Part shown: piece after piece, positions 56,097-64,000 of the stretch
Numbering within the stretch: position 1 is the stretch's first letter
How the letters are laid out: the number at the start of each line of letters is the position of its first letter
Source of the DNA: CAWCBH01 sp963793785
GTDB taxonomy: Bacteria > Actinomycetota > Thermoleophilia > Solirubrobacterales > 70-9
Direction of reading: 5' to 3'
Length of the DNA stretch: 64,000 nucleotides
NCBI GenBank assembly: GCA_963793785.1
Contig: CAWCBH010000003.1
Location: forward strand, 1,054,001-1,118,000
The notes under the pieces: model-generated
What the model was told of the DNA's origin: nothing
The model's database searches: none
Seen by the model: the letters and a program-made list of their open reading frames with translations, nothing else
Translations under genes and position numbers: made by a program

Positions 56097-56687
56097 ATGA
56101 AGGACGCACGCCTGCGCTTTACGCGCAAGGCCACGCTCTTGACGCTGGCGGTGGCGCTGGTCGCCGTCGGCGTGGCAGGCTCCGCCGTCGCCACCGGGTC
56201 CTCGGACACGGCGGCACGTGGGGCCGGCGGCGGGACGCCGACGATTTACGCAACCTTCAGCAGGCAGAAGGGGTTGCGCTTCGTCGGCCCCGACAGGATC
56301 AAGGCTGGTGCCAACCTGCGGATCGTCAGCAGCACCAATCCGCGGGTCTTCGGCCCACATACGTTCTCGTTGGTTACCCGCGGTGTGCTGCCGAAGACCA
56401 GGGCTGCACGGCGCAACTGCTTCGCTCGCAACCACATCTGCCGCGACATCGGCGGCTGGCACGACCTCCGAAACGGGCAGGTGACCACGAACCCCGCCGA
56501 GGCAGGCGAGGACGGCTGGGACACGCTCGGCAACCTGAACCGGGAGGGCGATTCCTGGGTCACGGGTCGCCGCGGCTCATCGCTGACCCAGCAGGTCAGC
56601 ATCGATCCGTCGGACGCCCCACAGCGGTTGTATTACCTCTGTGCAATCCACGCGTTCATGCAGGGTTCGATCAACGTCGTTCCCTAG
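56097..56687 (+). CDS. secreted cupredoxin-like protein
   Basis: 196 aa from ATG 56097 with AAAGGA 9 nt upstream; the longer frame is shadow of the divergent gene. Signal peptide (basic n-region, hydrophobic 13-33, VATGSS). Beta-rich with candidate type 1 copper ligands: His in FGPHTFS, Cys, His and Met in LCAIHAFMQG. An extra 65-residue insert carries CFARNHIC. Overlaps or abuts the multicopper oxidase gene, so the two are probably partners. Confidence 0.8.
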   Translation: MKDARLRFTRKATLLTLAVALVAVGVAGSAVATGSSDTAARGAGGGTPTIYATFSRQKGLRFVGPDRIKAGANLRIVSSTNPRVFGPHTFSLVTRGVLPKTRAARRNCFARNHICRDIGGWHDLRNGQVTTNPAEAGEDGWDTLGNLNREGDSWVTGRRGSSLTQQVSIDPSDAPQRLYYLCAIHAFMQGSINVVP

Positions 56688-56697
56688 CTCAAACGAG

Positions 56698-58602
56698 CTG
56701 AAGTTCCGCCGCCGGGCATTCCTCGGGATGCTCGGCGGCGGCGCCTTGGCGCTGCTGGCGCCGGTGCGGCTGCGGCCGCGGGAGCTGCTCGGGCTCACCG
56801 ACAGCGCCTTCGGCGCCCCCGGCCGCCCGCGGCCCTTCCGGGCGCCGCTGCGGATCCCGCGGGTGCTGCGCGGCGGCCGGCTGCGGATCCCGATGCGCGA
56901 GGCGGCGGTCCAGGTCCTCCCGGGTCCGAAGACGCGGATGTGGACCTACGACGGCACCTTCCCCGGCCCGACGATCCGCCGTCGCGCCGGGCAGCGGACC
57001 GAGGTCACCTTCGAGCACCGGCTCGGGCGCAAGGCCGGCGAGCTGACGGTTCACCTGCACGGCGGGCACAACCGCTCCGAGTTCGACGGCCAGCCCGGCG
57101 GCAATACGCCCTCGCGACGCCCCTCGCTCTACTGCCGGATCCCGGAGGGACTCTCGGAGCGGGCCTCCGGCAACGACCTGCTGATCCGCCCCGGCGGCAA
57201 GCGCACCTACGTCTACGACCTGATCGAGGAGGGCGAGCCCGAGCGGGCCGCCTTCCAGTGGTACCACGACCACCGCCTCGACCGCACCGCCCCGAACGTC
57301 TGGAACGGCCTGGCGGGGATGTGGATCATCGACGACGACTTCGACGCCGCGCTGGGCTTGCCGGCGGGAGCTCGCGACATTCCGCTGATGATCGCCGACC
57401 GCTCCTTCGACCGCCGCAACCAGCTCACCGACCCGTTCGGCACCCAGCGCCCGCCCAACGACCAGGTCGTCGGCAGCTACGTGCTCGTCAACGGCGTCTA
57501 TCTCCCCCACCACCAAGTCTCGGCCCGCCGCTACCGGCTGCGGCTGCTCAACGTCTCCAACTTCCGCTCCTACAACCTCTACCTCTCCAACGGCGCGACC
57601 CTGCACCAGATCGCCACCGAGGCCGGCCTGATGCCGCGAACGGTGAAGCGCAAGCGGGTGCTGCTCGGCCCGGCCGAGCGGGCCGAGGTGATCGTCGACT
57701 TCGCCCGCTCCGCCGGCGAGGCCGTGGAGCTGCGCAGCGATCGCCGCGGCGAGGGCGGCAACGCGCTCGGAGCGCGCCCCTACGTCGGGCCGCTGATGCA
57801 GTTCCGGGTCGGCAGGCGCCGCCGCGACCGGACCCGCCTGCCGCGGCGGCTGCGACCGCTGCCGGCCTGGGCCGAGGAGGCGCCGAGGGCGCCCGACCGC
57901 AGCTGGGTGATCTCGATCGGCGGCATCTTCATCACCTCCTGGCTGATCAACGGCAAGACCTTCAATCCGGGCCGCTCCGACGCCTTCCCCATCCTCGGCA
58001 CGACCGAGACCTGGGCTCTGACCAACCGGACCAAGGTCAGCCACGTGATGCATCTCCATCACACCGACTGGTACCTGCTCGAGCGCAACGGCAGGCGGCC
58101 GAAGCCGTGGGAGGACTGCCTCAAGGAGAGCTTCTTCGTGCACCCCGGCGAGACGATTCTCGTCGCCGGGCACTTCAGCGACTTCACCGGCAAGTACGTG
58201 ATCCACTGCCACATGCTCGACCACGAGGATCACGGCCTGATGACCCAGTTCGAGGTCGTCGCCTCCGCCGCGGCCCAGCCGGCCTCCGACGAGGTGGCAA
58301 GGCGTCGCCGGGGCGAGCTCCCGCAACCGCCCGGGGCGCCGACCCTGGGTCTTCCCGAGCCCGAGCAGGTGCAGGGCTCGTCGCTGCAGTTCACCCCGCA
58401 GGCGCCGCCGGGCGAACGCCTGCGGCGGCTCGAGGTGGCCGTGAACGGTGGGCTCGAGCGCACGCTGGAGGGAAATGCGTTGCAGGAACCGGTACGCCTG
58501 CCCCTGCCGGTTGCGGGGCAGAGCCGGGTGACGGTTGTCGCCCACACGGCTGACGGCCGGCTGATCGGAGCCACTCGCGACTACGTAGGGCTGCATAGGT
58601 GA
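56698..58602 (+). CDS. Tat-exported multicopper oxidase
   Basis: About 634 aa from CTG 56698 (MKFRRRAFLGMLGGG, a typical twin-arginine signal); GTG 56641 is the alternative and would overlap the cupredoxin gene by 47 nt. All copper ligands are present: HLHGGHN, WYHDHRLD, HVMHLHHTDW and HCHMLDHEDHGLM. Three-domain CotA/bilirubin-oxidase-like layout. A C-terminal extension of about 110 residues (after residue 520) forms an extra beta domain. Expected to couple oxidation of copper, manganese, phenols or the neighbour cupredoxin to O2 reduction. Confidence 0.92.
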   Translation: MKFRRRAFLGMLGGGALALLAPVRLRPRELLGLTDSAFGAPGRPRPFRAPLRIPRVLRGGRLRIPMREAAVQVLPGPKTRMWTYDGTFPGPTIRRRAGQRTEVTFEHRLGRKAGELTVHLHGGHNRSEFDGQPGGNTPSRRPSLYCRIPEGLSERASGNDLLIRPGGKRTYVYDLIEEGEPERAAFQWYHDHRLDRTAPNVWNGLAGMWIIDDDFDAALGLPAGARDIPLMIADRSFDRRNQLTDPFGTQRPPNDQVVGSYVLVNGVYLPHHQVSARRYRLRLLNVSNFRSYNLYLSNGATLHQIATEAGLMPRTVKRKRVLLGPAERAEVIVDFARSAGEAVELRSDRRGEGGNALGARPYVGPLMQFRVGRRRRDRTRLPRRLRPLPAWAEEAPRAPDRSWVISIGGIFITSWLINGKTFNPGRSDAFPILGTTETWALTNRTKVSHVMHLHHTDWYLLERNGRRPKPWEDCLKESFFVHPGETILVAGHFSDFTGKYVIHCHMLDHEDHGLMTQFEVVASAAAQPASDEVARRRRGELPQPPGAPTLGLPEPEQVQGSSLQFTPQAPPGERLRRLEVAVNGGLERTLEGNALQEPVRLPLPVAGQSRVTVVAHTADGRLIGATRDYVGLHR

Positions 58603-58645
58603 GTTCTTCCTTGCTGGCCGATTTTGAATGTGCCAACATCCCCTC

Positions 58646-58659
58646 CCGCAATCTTGCGG
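58646..58659 (+). other. small hairpin before the DivIVA-like gene
   Basis: CCGCAA (58646-58651) with TTGCGG (58654-58659), 2-nt turn, in the 92-nt gap after the oxidase. AGGAGGG at 58684-58690 is the SD for GTG 58695. No clear promoter. Confidence 0.4.
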
Positions 58660-58694
58660 CCGAACCTCGTCGGGTGGGCGCCTAGGAGGGTGTC

Positions 58695-59567
58695 GTGGCC
58701 AAGATCGACAGCACAGATCAGCCCGTCGAAGAGGGCGGACCCGAGCAGGACCGCGTCGCGGTCCCCGAGACGCCTACGCTGGCCGAGCCCGAGGAGCTGT
58801 CGCCGATCCTTGCCTCTGCAGAGGAGCAGGTGCAGTCGGTGCTCGACGCGAGTCACCAGGCAGCCCAGGAGATCCTCGAGGACGCCAAGGAGGAGGCGGC
58901 CCGCTACGTCGACGAGTCGCGCCGTGCCCGTGTCGCTCGGCGCCGCGAAGAGCGCCGGCGTCGCAAGAACGGCGGCGGCAACGAGGAGACCCCGAGCGCT
59001 GAGGCGGAGTTGATCGACCCCGAGGACGTCACCCCGCCCGTGTATGAGACCGGAAACCAGGTCAACTCGGTTCTGCAGGCCACCGAGCAGGCGGCCGCGG
59101 AGATCATCGACAGCGCCAAGGATGAAGCCAGGCGCTACCTGGAGGAATGCCGGGTGCGAGCGGAGCAGCTCGGCGAGCGGCGGGTGAGCAGGATCGCCGC
59201 GATGGTCGACGAGCTCTCCAAGCAGGTCGAGGAGATCCGCGATCGGGCACAGGAGCTCGAAGCCTCGATCGGCCGGGCACGCATGGCGATGGTCGAGGAT
59301 CTGGAGTCGGAGGGCGACGCCTACGCGGAAGCTCTGGCCGCCTCCGCGCCCGACGCCGACGCGCTGCTGCAGCCGCTGCCGCCGCGCCGAACACCGTCGC
59401 AAAAGGTCCGCACGACCGAGGGTATGCGGATCCTGGTCATGAACATGCAGGCCTCCGGAGCGGATCGCGGGGCGATCGAGCAGCAGCTGCGAAGGAGCTT
59501 CGGGGTCCAGGACCCCTCTTCGCTGCTCAGCGAGCTCCTGCCCGCAGCCACCCGCGGTCGTAGCTAG
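58695..59567 (+). CDS. DivIVA-like coiled-coil protein with internal duplication
   Basis: 290 aa, GTG start, strong SD (AGGAGGG). Two copies of a coiled-coil unit: QVQSVLDASHQAAQEILEDA (from residue 45) and QVNSVLQATEQAAAEIIDSA (from about 121), each followed by K-EA-RY-E-R. A Lys/Arg cluster separates them. The second runs on into a long coil to about 205. The C-terminal 50 residues (MRILVMNMQASGADRGAIEQ) look like a small folded module. No membrane segment. DivIVA/Wag31 resemblance is to the AAEEI..A..EA..Y pattern; cell-pole or division function is inference. Confidence 0.65.
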   Translation: MAKIDSTDQPVEEGGPEQDRVAVPETPTLAEPEELSPILASAEEQVQSVLDASHQAAQEILEDAKEEAARYVDESRRARVARRREERRRRKNGGGNEETPSAEAELIDPEDVTPPVYETGNQVNSVLQATEQAAAEIIDSAKDEARRYLEECRVRAEQLGERRVSRIAAMVDELSKQVEEIRDRAQELEASIGRARMAMVEDLESEGDAYAEALAASAPDADALLQPLPPRRTPSQKVRTTEGMRILVMNMQASGADRGAIEQQLRRSFGVQDPSSLLSELLPAATRGRS

Positions 59568-59618
59568 GCCCCCGGCCTCAGTACGAAGCCGTCCCCGGCC
59601 GCTGGCATTCTCAGCGGC

Positions 59619-60344
59619 CTGAAGGAGCGCGGCCGACACTCTCTGACCGTCGCCGGCGAGCCGGTCGCGGTGCGGGTCCGGGAGTCCCCGCGCTCACGCT
59701 CGGCCCGGCTTGTGGTCGGGCCCCAGCGACCGCTGGAGCTGATCGTTCCCCGCGGTACCGACACGGCCGAGATCGACCGGCTGCTCTACCGAAACCGGGA
59801 CTGGATCGCCCGCAAGTCGGCCTGGGCGGACGAGATAGCGAGCCGGCCATCTGCCCTGGGGCTCGACCGGCCCGGGGTCGTCTGGCTGGGCGGCGAGGCG
59901 ATCCCGGTCCGGCGCCGCAACGGGTCTCGCGCCGTCGCCGAGCTCGGGCCGGAGGGACTGCTGGTCTCGGGACCGCCGCAGACACGCGTCGCGGCGATCT
60001 CCCGCTGGTATCGGCGCGAGGCCCGCAGCCGCCTCGGCGGCGCGGTCGCCGAGCACGCCCCTCGCCTTGATGTCGAGCCGGCCGGCCTGGGCGTGCGCGA
60101 CCCGCGCACCCGCTGGGGCTCGTGCTCTGCCCGGGGGACGCTTTCGTTCTCCTGGCGCCTGATCATCGCCCCTGCCGAGATCCTCGACTACGTGGTCGTT
60201 CACGAGCTGTGCCACCTGCGCCACCTCGATCACTCACCGGCTTTCTGGGCCCTGCTGGAGCGAGCCCGCCCGGGGTGGCGAACCGAGGCGGCCTGGCTCG
60301 AGCAGCACTCGCACGAGATCGGCAGCTATGAGCCGCAGCTCTGA
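59619..60344 (+). CDS. YgjP-like M48-type zinc metallopeptidase
   Basis: DUF45/WLM family. Zinc motif HELCH with a third ligand in HLDHSPAFW; RTRWGSCS precedes it as usual. GTG 59670 gives 224 aa but cuts off the first strand (LTVAGEPVAVRV) that the family has; CTG 59619 (MKERGRHSLTVAGEP) keeps it and gives 241 aa. No ATG/GTG/TTG lies between. Substrate unknown; cytosolic. Confidence 0.85.
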   Translation: MKERGRHSLTVAGEPVAVRVRESPRSRSARLVVGPQRPLELIVPRGTDTAEIDRLLYRNRDWIARKSAWADEIASRPSALGLDRPGVVWLGGEAIPVRRRNGSRAVAELGPEGLLVSGPPQTRVAAISRWYRREARSRLGGAVAEHAPRLDVEPAGLGVRDPRTRWGSCSARGTLSFSWRLIIAPAEILDYVVVHELCHLRHLDHSPAFWALLERARPGWRTEAAWLEQHSHEIGSYEPQL

Positions 60345-60353
60345 CCGCGGTGA

Positions 60354-61908
60354 TCAGCGCAACAGGCGGGCGCGAATCGTGAACGGCACCTGGTTGCGGG
60401 TGTAGCGCCAATCCAGCCGCCGCGGGTCAAAGCCTCGCTGCCTGGTGTCGGCGTTGACGACCACCGCGGTGAGGCGGTCGAAGCGCCCAGGGCGTCGTAG
60501 CGCCGTCGACAGCAGGCCGCCCTGGCGCCGGAATACGAGCCTCGAGACCACGCTGCCACGACGCTCGCCGCCGATTCTTCCGACCAGCGCCAGCGCCACG
60601 GTGGTGCGGCCCGGCGCCCGGACGCTGACCCGCAGCTTCCGGCCCCCGCTCGGCCGCAACGCGAGCAGCTTGAAGGTGGTGTGGTTGAGGCGCCGCACGA
60701 TCGGGCGCCGAAATCCGAGCCGGCCGTTGCGCCGGAAGTCGGGATAGCGGCGGGCCTCGGGAAATACGCGCGCGGTGCGCCATTCGGCGACGTCGCGGCA
60801 GAAGCGGGCGAAGTCGAGATTGAATCCCGATCGGCCGGCGCGGCGGATCGCACGGCGATAGCTGCCGACTCCGAACCCCGCCGGTCGGACCTTTCGGGCT
60901 CCCGACCAGGCGTTTCGGACGATCTCTGCGCCGTAGCGGCGTTGCAGCCAGTGGTTCCAGACAGCGGTGCCGTAGAAGCGGATCGACCGCGCGGTCAGCG
61001 GCGTGTCGACGCGGCGGACCCAGCGCTTCAGATAGCGCAGATAGTCGTCGATCCCGTCGAAGACCTGATCCTCCATCCAGGTTGCCGTCGCCTCCGAGAT
61101 CCAGGCGTCCTGGAAGGCGTCGTAGCCGAAGTGCAGCACGTGGCTGTACTCGTGCGCGAGGGTCACGGCGACGTTGTCGGCTGCCCTCGTACCGGGGAAC
61201 TGGCGCCGCGAGAAGTCGTCGTCGATGACCAGGTATCCGTAGAGAGAGCGCGGGAAGCGATGATCGCGCGAGCGCTGACCGCGCGTCCGGCGCCGCGTAG
61301 CCGAACAGGCCGACGTCGCCGATGTCGGCAAGGTAGACGTCGGTCTTGCCGGCGCCGCCTCCACGCGTTCGGTCCGGCTTCGGCTCTCGCCAGCCAAGCC
61401 GCCCGTTCTCGATTGCGTGCGACCGCTCGGCGACGAGCTGGATCAGCTCGACGTAGTCGGGGACGCCGTCGCCGTCGCCGGCTCCGTTGGCGTCCGCCAG
61501 GCGCGGCGCGTCCGAGCCGCGGACGACCCAGTGCACGCAGAAGTTCGGCGTGCAGGCGGGTGACGCCGGGGCCTCCGGAGCGCGCCAGCTGTTTCCCTGT
61601 GGATCGCGCCGGCTGGTCGGACGCGCCAACAGCCCCTCGGCACGCTCGCGAGCGGCCCCCGACAATCCCGGGAAGGCACGTACCAGTCGCATCAGCACCG
61701 GCGTCAGGTCCGCCTCCCCCCTGCCGCCGCGCTCGATCAGCCGCTCGGCGCGCGAGACGACAGCGGCGGCGCGCTGCGCGGTTGTCGCGCCCGTGGAGCT
61801 CGACGCGTGTCCTCGTTGCACCGCGGCCGGCGAGCCCGCCGCCGGCCAGGCGTGCGCGACGAGCGCTCCAAGAACGAGGGTGACCGCAAGCTGACGAGAG
61901 GCGGCCAC
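60354..61908 (-). pseudogene. secreted zinc metalloprotease, frameshifted
   Basis: The N-terminal frame (GTG 61908) has a signal peptide, a propeptide-like region, ADANGAGDGDGVPDYVE and TDVYLADIGDVGLFGYAAPD. The natural continuation, LYGYLVIDDDFSR and the HEYSH zinc motif (LAHEYSHVLHFGYDAFQDAW), lies in the +1 frame and runs to the stop at 60354. The break falls at an AGAGAGAG run (61241-61248; CTCTCTCT in coding sense); one more CT unit would restore the frame. Without it the product runs to 60427 out of frame and lacks the active site. Possible sequencing error. Confidence 0.8.
61241..61248 (-). repeat. CT dinucleotide tract at a frameshift
   Basis: Four CT units in the coding strand of the metalloprotease. 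Adding one unit makes ALSLYGYLVIDDDF, joining both frames. Confidence 0.55.
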
Positions 61909-61964
61909 CGACCGCAGCCTACAGCGCGCACCGGGTCCGGCGGTGCGGCGGCCATACTTCGAGG

Positions 61965-63905
61965 ATGGAGACGAACGGCGGCCTGAGAGTGGCGCTGGCG
62001 CAGATCAATTCCACGGTCGGCGACCTGGAGGCCAACGCGGCCAAGGTAGCCGACTGGACCGACCAGGCCCGCAAGGAGGGAGCCGATCTGGTCGTCTTCC
62101 CCGAGCTCTGCCTGCCTGGGTATCCGGCCGAGGATCTCTATCTGAAGCGCCATTTCGTCGCCGCCAACCGCACGATCCTCGACCAGCTCGCCGGCGCAAC
62201 CCGAGGGATCGTGGCCCTGGTCGGGTTCGCCGAGCCGACCGGGCCTGGAGCCGGCCACGTTGCCCACAACTCGCTTGGCGTCCTCGCCGACGGCGAGGTG
62301 CGAGCCGTGTACCGCAAGAACCGGCTGCCCAACTACGGCGTCTTCGACGAGCAACGCTACTTCGAGCCGGGCGACTCGCCCGCCACCTTCGCGGTCGGCG
62401 AAACCCTGGTCGGATTGACGATCTGCGAGGACTGCTGGGTCGAGGGACCCCCGGCGTCGCTGGAGGCCGCCGCGGGAGCCGAGCTGATCGCCAATCCCTC
62501 CGCCTCTCCCTACAACAGGGGCAAGGGGCGCGACCGGGAGCTGATGTTCGCCGAACGCGCCCGCGCCTACGAAACCTCGCTTGCCTTCTGCAACCTCGTC
62601 GGTGGCCAGGACGAGCTGGTCTTCGACGGTCACAGCATCGTCCTCGATCCGAGCGGCGAGCTGATCGCCAGGGCGGTGCAGTTCGAGGAGGAGCTGCTGG
62701 TCTGCGAGGTGCCGCGCGGAAGCGGTTCGCTCGCCGAGGTGTTGTCCGACGTCGACGAGGTCTACGAGGCGCTGGTGCTCGGTCTTCGCGACTACGTTGA
62801 GAAGAACGGCTTCCGCCACGTCGGAGTGGCGCTGTCGGGAGGCGTCGACTCGGCGCTGGTCGCCCTGCTGGCCGTCGACGCGCTCGGGGCCGACCGGGTC
62901 AGTTGCGTGGTCATGCCCTCCCCCCACTCCAGCGACCAGACGCAGGCCGATGCCCGCGAGATCGCCGCCGGCCTCGGCGTCGAGGTGATCGAGATCCCGA
63001 TCGCTTCGATGATGGCCGGCTACGAGGAGGCCCTGGCAGGCGTGTTTCGGACCGCTGCCTCCGATGACGGCGAGTCCCCCCGCCTGCCCCGCGACCCGGC
63101 CCGCCCCTCCGAGCCCGACCTCGCGGCGGAGAACATCCAGGCCCGGATTCGCGGCAACCTGATGATGGCGCTGTCCAACAAGCACGGCTGGCTGGTCCTG
63201 ACGACCGGCAACAAGAGCGAGATGTCGGTCGGCTACGCGACGCTCTACGGCGACATGGCGGGAGGCTTCGCGGTGATCAAGGACGTACCGAAGACGCTTG
63301 TCTACGAGCTGGTTCGGCGCCGAAACCAGCGTGGTGGCGACCAGCCGGTCCCGGCCTCGGTGCTGGAGCGAGCGCCGTCGGCGGAGCTGCGGCCAGACCA
63401 GCGCGACAGCGACTCCCTGCCCCCCTACGACCTCCTGGACCGGGTCCTCGAGGCCTACGTCGAGCGCGACCAGGGTCGCGACGAGATGGTCGCGGCGGGC
63501 CTGCCCGCGGAGGTGGTCGACGAGGTGACGCGGATGGTCGATCGCTCCGAGTACAAGCGCCGCCAGGCACCGCCGGGGATTCGCATCACCCCGAAGGCCT
63601 TCGGCCGCGACCGTCGCCTGCCGATCACCAACCGCTACGCCGGCGGCTCGAGCGTCCCGGACCAGCCGTATACGATTCGGACGTGCGTCGGTGCGGACGA
63701 CGACGGTCATCTGCGCCAGCGCGCAGAGCCGCTCCTCGCCGTCTCGCACCTCGGCCTCCCAGACCCAGGTCGTGCGGCCGCGATGGCGCACCCGCGCCTC
63801 TACCACCGCCACTCCCGCAACGATCGGGCGCAGGAAGCTGACGCTCACCGCCTGCCCCATTGCCTGCATGCCCTGATCACGCACGGCCATGAACGTCGAT
63901 CGTGA
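61965..63905 (+). CDS. nadE: glutamine-dependent NAD+ synthetase
   Basis: 646 aa as read. N-terminal nitrilase domain: FPELCLPGYP, YRKNRLPNY and ICEDCW (Glu-Lys-Cys triad). C-terminal synthetase: ALSGGVDSALV (PPi loop), then TGNKSEMSVGYATLYGDMAGG. The family normally ends soon after LPITNRY, here at about 63640 (residue 559). The frame runs on 88 codons antisense to the convergent thioesterase gene before a stop, and that tail does not look like folded protein. Mutation of the original stop or a local sequence error is likely. Confidence 0.92.
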   Translation: METNGGLRVALAQINSTVGDLEANAAKVADWTDQARKEGADLVVFPELCLPGYPAEDLYLKRHFVAANRTILDQLAGATRGIVALVGFAEPTGPGAGHVAHNSLGVLADGEVRAVYRKNRLPNYGVFDEQRYFEPGDSPATFAVGETLVGLTICEDCWVEGPPASLEAAAGAELIANPSASPYNRGKGRDRELMFAERARAYETSLAFCNLVGGQDELVFDGHSIVLDPSGELIARAVQFEEELLVCEVPRGSGSLAEVLSDVDEVYEALVLGLRDYVEKNGFRHVGVALSGGVDSALVALLAVDALGADRVSCVVMPSPHSSDQTQADAREIAAGLGVEVIEIPIASMMAGYEEALAGVFRTAASDDGESPRLPRDPARPSEPDLAAENIQARIRGNLMMALSNKHGWLVLTTGNKSEMSVGYATLYGDMAGGFAVIKDVPKTLVYELVRRRNQRGGDQPVPASVLERAPSAELRPDQRDSDSLPPYDLLDRVLEAYVERDQGRDEMVAAGLPAEVVDEVTRMVDRSEYKRRQAPPGIRITPKAFGRDRRLPITNRYAGGSSVPDQPYTIRTCVGADDDGHLRQRAEPLLAVSHLGLPDPGRAAAMAHPRLYHRHSRNDRAQEADAHRLPHCLHALITHGHERRS

Positions 63906-64000
63906 GCAGACGCTCTCGACCAGGCTCGAGATCACTCCGCCGTGGAGCAGACCGGCCGGCTGTTGCAGCTCCTCGCGGACCGAGACCCGCACCCGCGCGT
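63684..64000 (-). CDS. PaaI-like hotdog thioesterase, 5' end outside the window
   Basis: Minus strand; begins beyond base 64000. Hotdog signature LLHGGVISSLVESVCS with the His-Gly-Gly of PaaI/YiiD thioesterases, then QAVSVSFLRPIVAG, VEARVRHRGRTTWVWEAEV and LCALAQMTVVVRT, the normal last strand. No stop codon follows in this frame; it stays open to 61737 antisense to nadE. The end given is where homology stops. Confidence 0.8.

Noticed and set aside
61737..63684. A minus-strand frame continuing from the thioesterase across nadE
   Set aside because: Antisense to clear NadE catalytic motifs; only the part from about 63684 upward matches a protein family.

Overview
The window reads as about 64 kb of ordinary chromosome from a very GC-rich actinobacterium. 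The best guess is a deep-branching lineage of the Thermoleophilia/Solirubrobacterales type. This is an inference, because there is no rRNA or tRNA here to confirm it. Reasons: actinobacterial gene orders (nusA-infB-ylxP-rbfA-nrnA-truB-ribF-rpsO; pnp-M16 peptidase-dapB-dapA-rnj; recA-recX-rny-miaB-miaA-dapF), RNase J together with RNase Y, the LL-diaminopimelate aminotransferase route, a MurT/GatD pair, and many GTG, TTG and probable CTG starts. I see no insertion sequence, prophage, CRISPR array, tRNA or rRNA.

Layout. 1-8.6 kb: translation and RNA modification operon (NusA, IF-2, YlxP, RbfA, NrnA, TruB, RibF, S15), then a peroxiredoxin and a DsbA-like protein. 8.7-15.5 kb: PNPase, M16 peptidase, DapB, DapA and RNase J, closed by back-to-back terminators. 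15.6-17.8 kb (minus): an OmpR/EnvZ-type two-component system. 18-27 kb: FtsK (split between two frames), RodZ-like protein, CinA, ThpR, RecA, RecX, RNase Y. 26.7-33.3 kb: a blue-copper membrane protein, small conserved genes, then miaB-miaA-dapF-dapL. 33.3-43.6 kb: amidase, metallo-hydrolase, copper-site lipoprotein, HflX, dUTPase, DUF547, then the minus-strand operon DAG kinase-murT-methyltransferase-gatD. 43.7-52.5 kb: cyclophilin, peroxiredoxin, hydrolase, zinc transporter, SDR/thiolase pair, FMN reductase, CcdA, DinB. 52.5-64 kb: RlpA-like protein under a c-di-AMP riboswitch, wax-ester synthase, ChbG/YdjC, cupredoxin plus multicopper oxidase, DivIVA-like protein, YgjP-type peptidase, a frameshifted metalloprotease, NadE, and the end of a thioesterase gene.

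Three themes recur. First, expression signals: about twenty genes carry a TAnnnT -10 hexamer only 6-9 nt before the start codon, implying leaderless or nearly leaderless mRNAs. Operon genes are coupled by NTGA stop/start overlaps in all four versions, including CTGA at miaA. Second, cell wall: dapA, dapB, dapL, dapF, murT, gatD, rodZ, ftsK and rlpA all lie here. DapF has serine in place of both catalytic cysteines, and a methyltransferase is translationally coupled between murT and gatD. Third, copper: three proteins with candidate type 1 copper sites and one complete multicopper oxidase.

The items most worth checking are the Ser/Ser DapF, the murT-methyltransferase-gatD operon, a candidate C-rich small RNA behind response-regulator-type direct repeats next to the two-component system, the split FtsK, a dispersed 12-14 bp palindromic element found after two genes, and the cysteine finger fused to NusA where ylxR is usually found.
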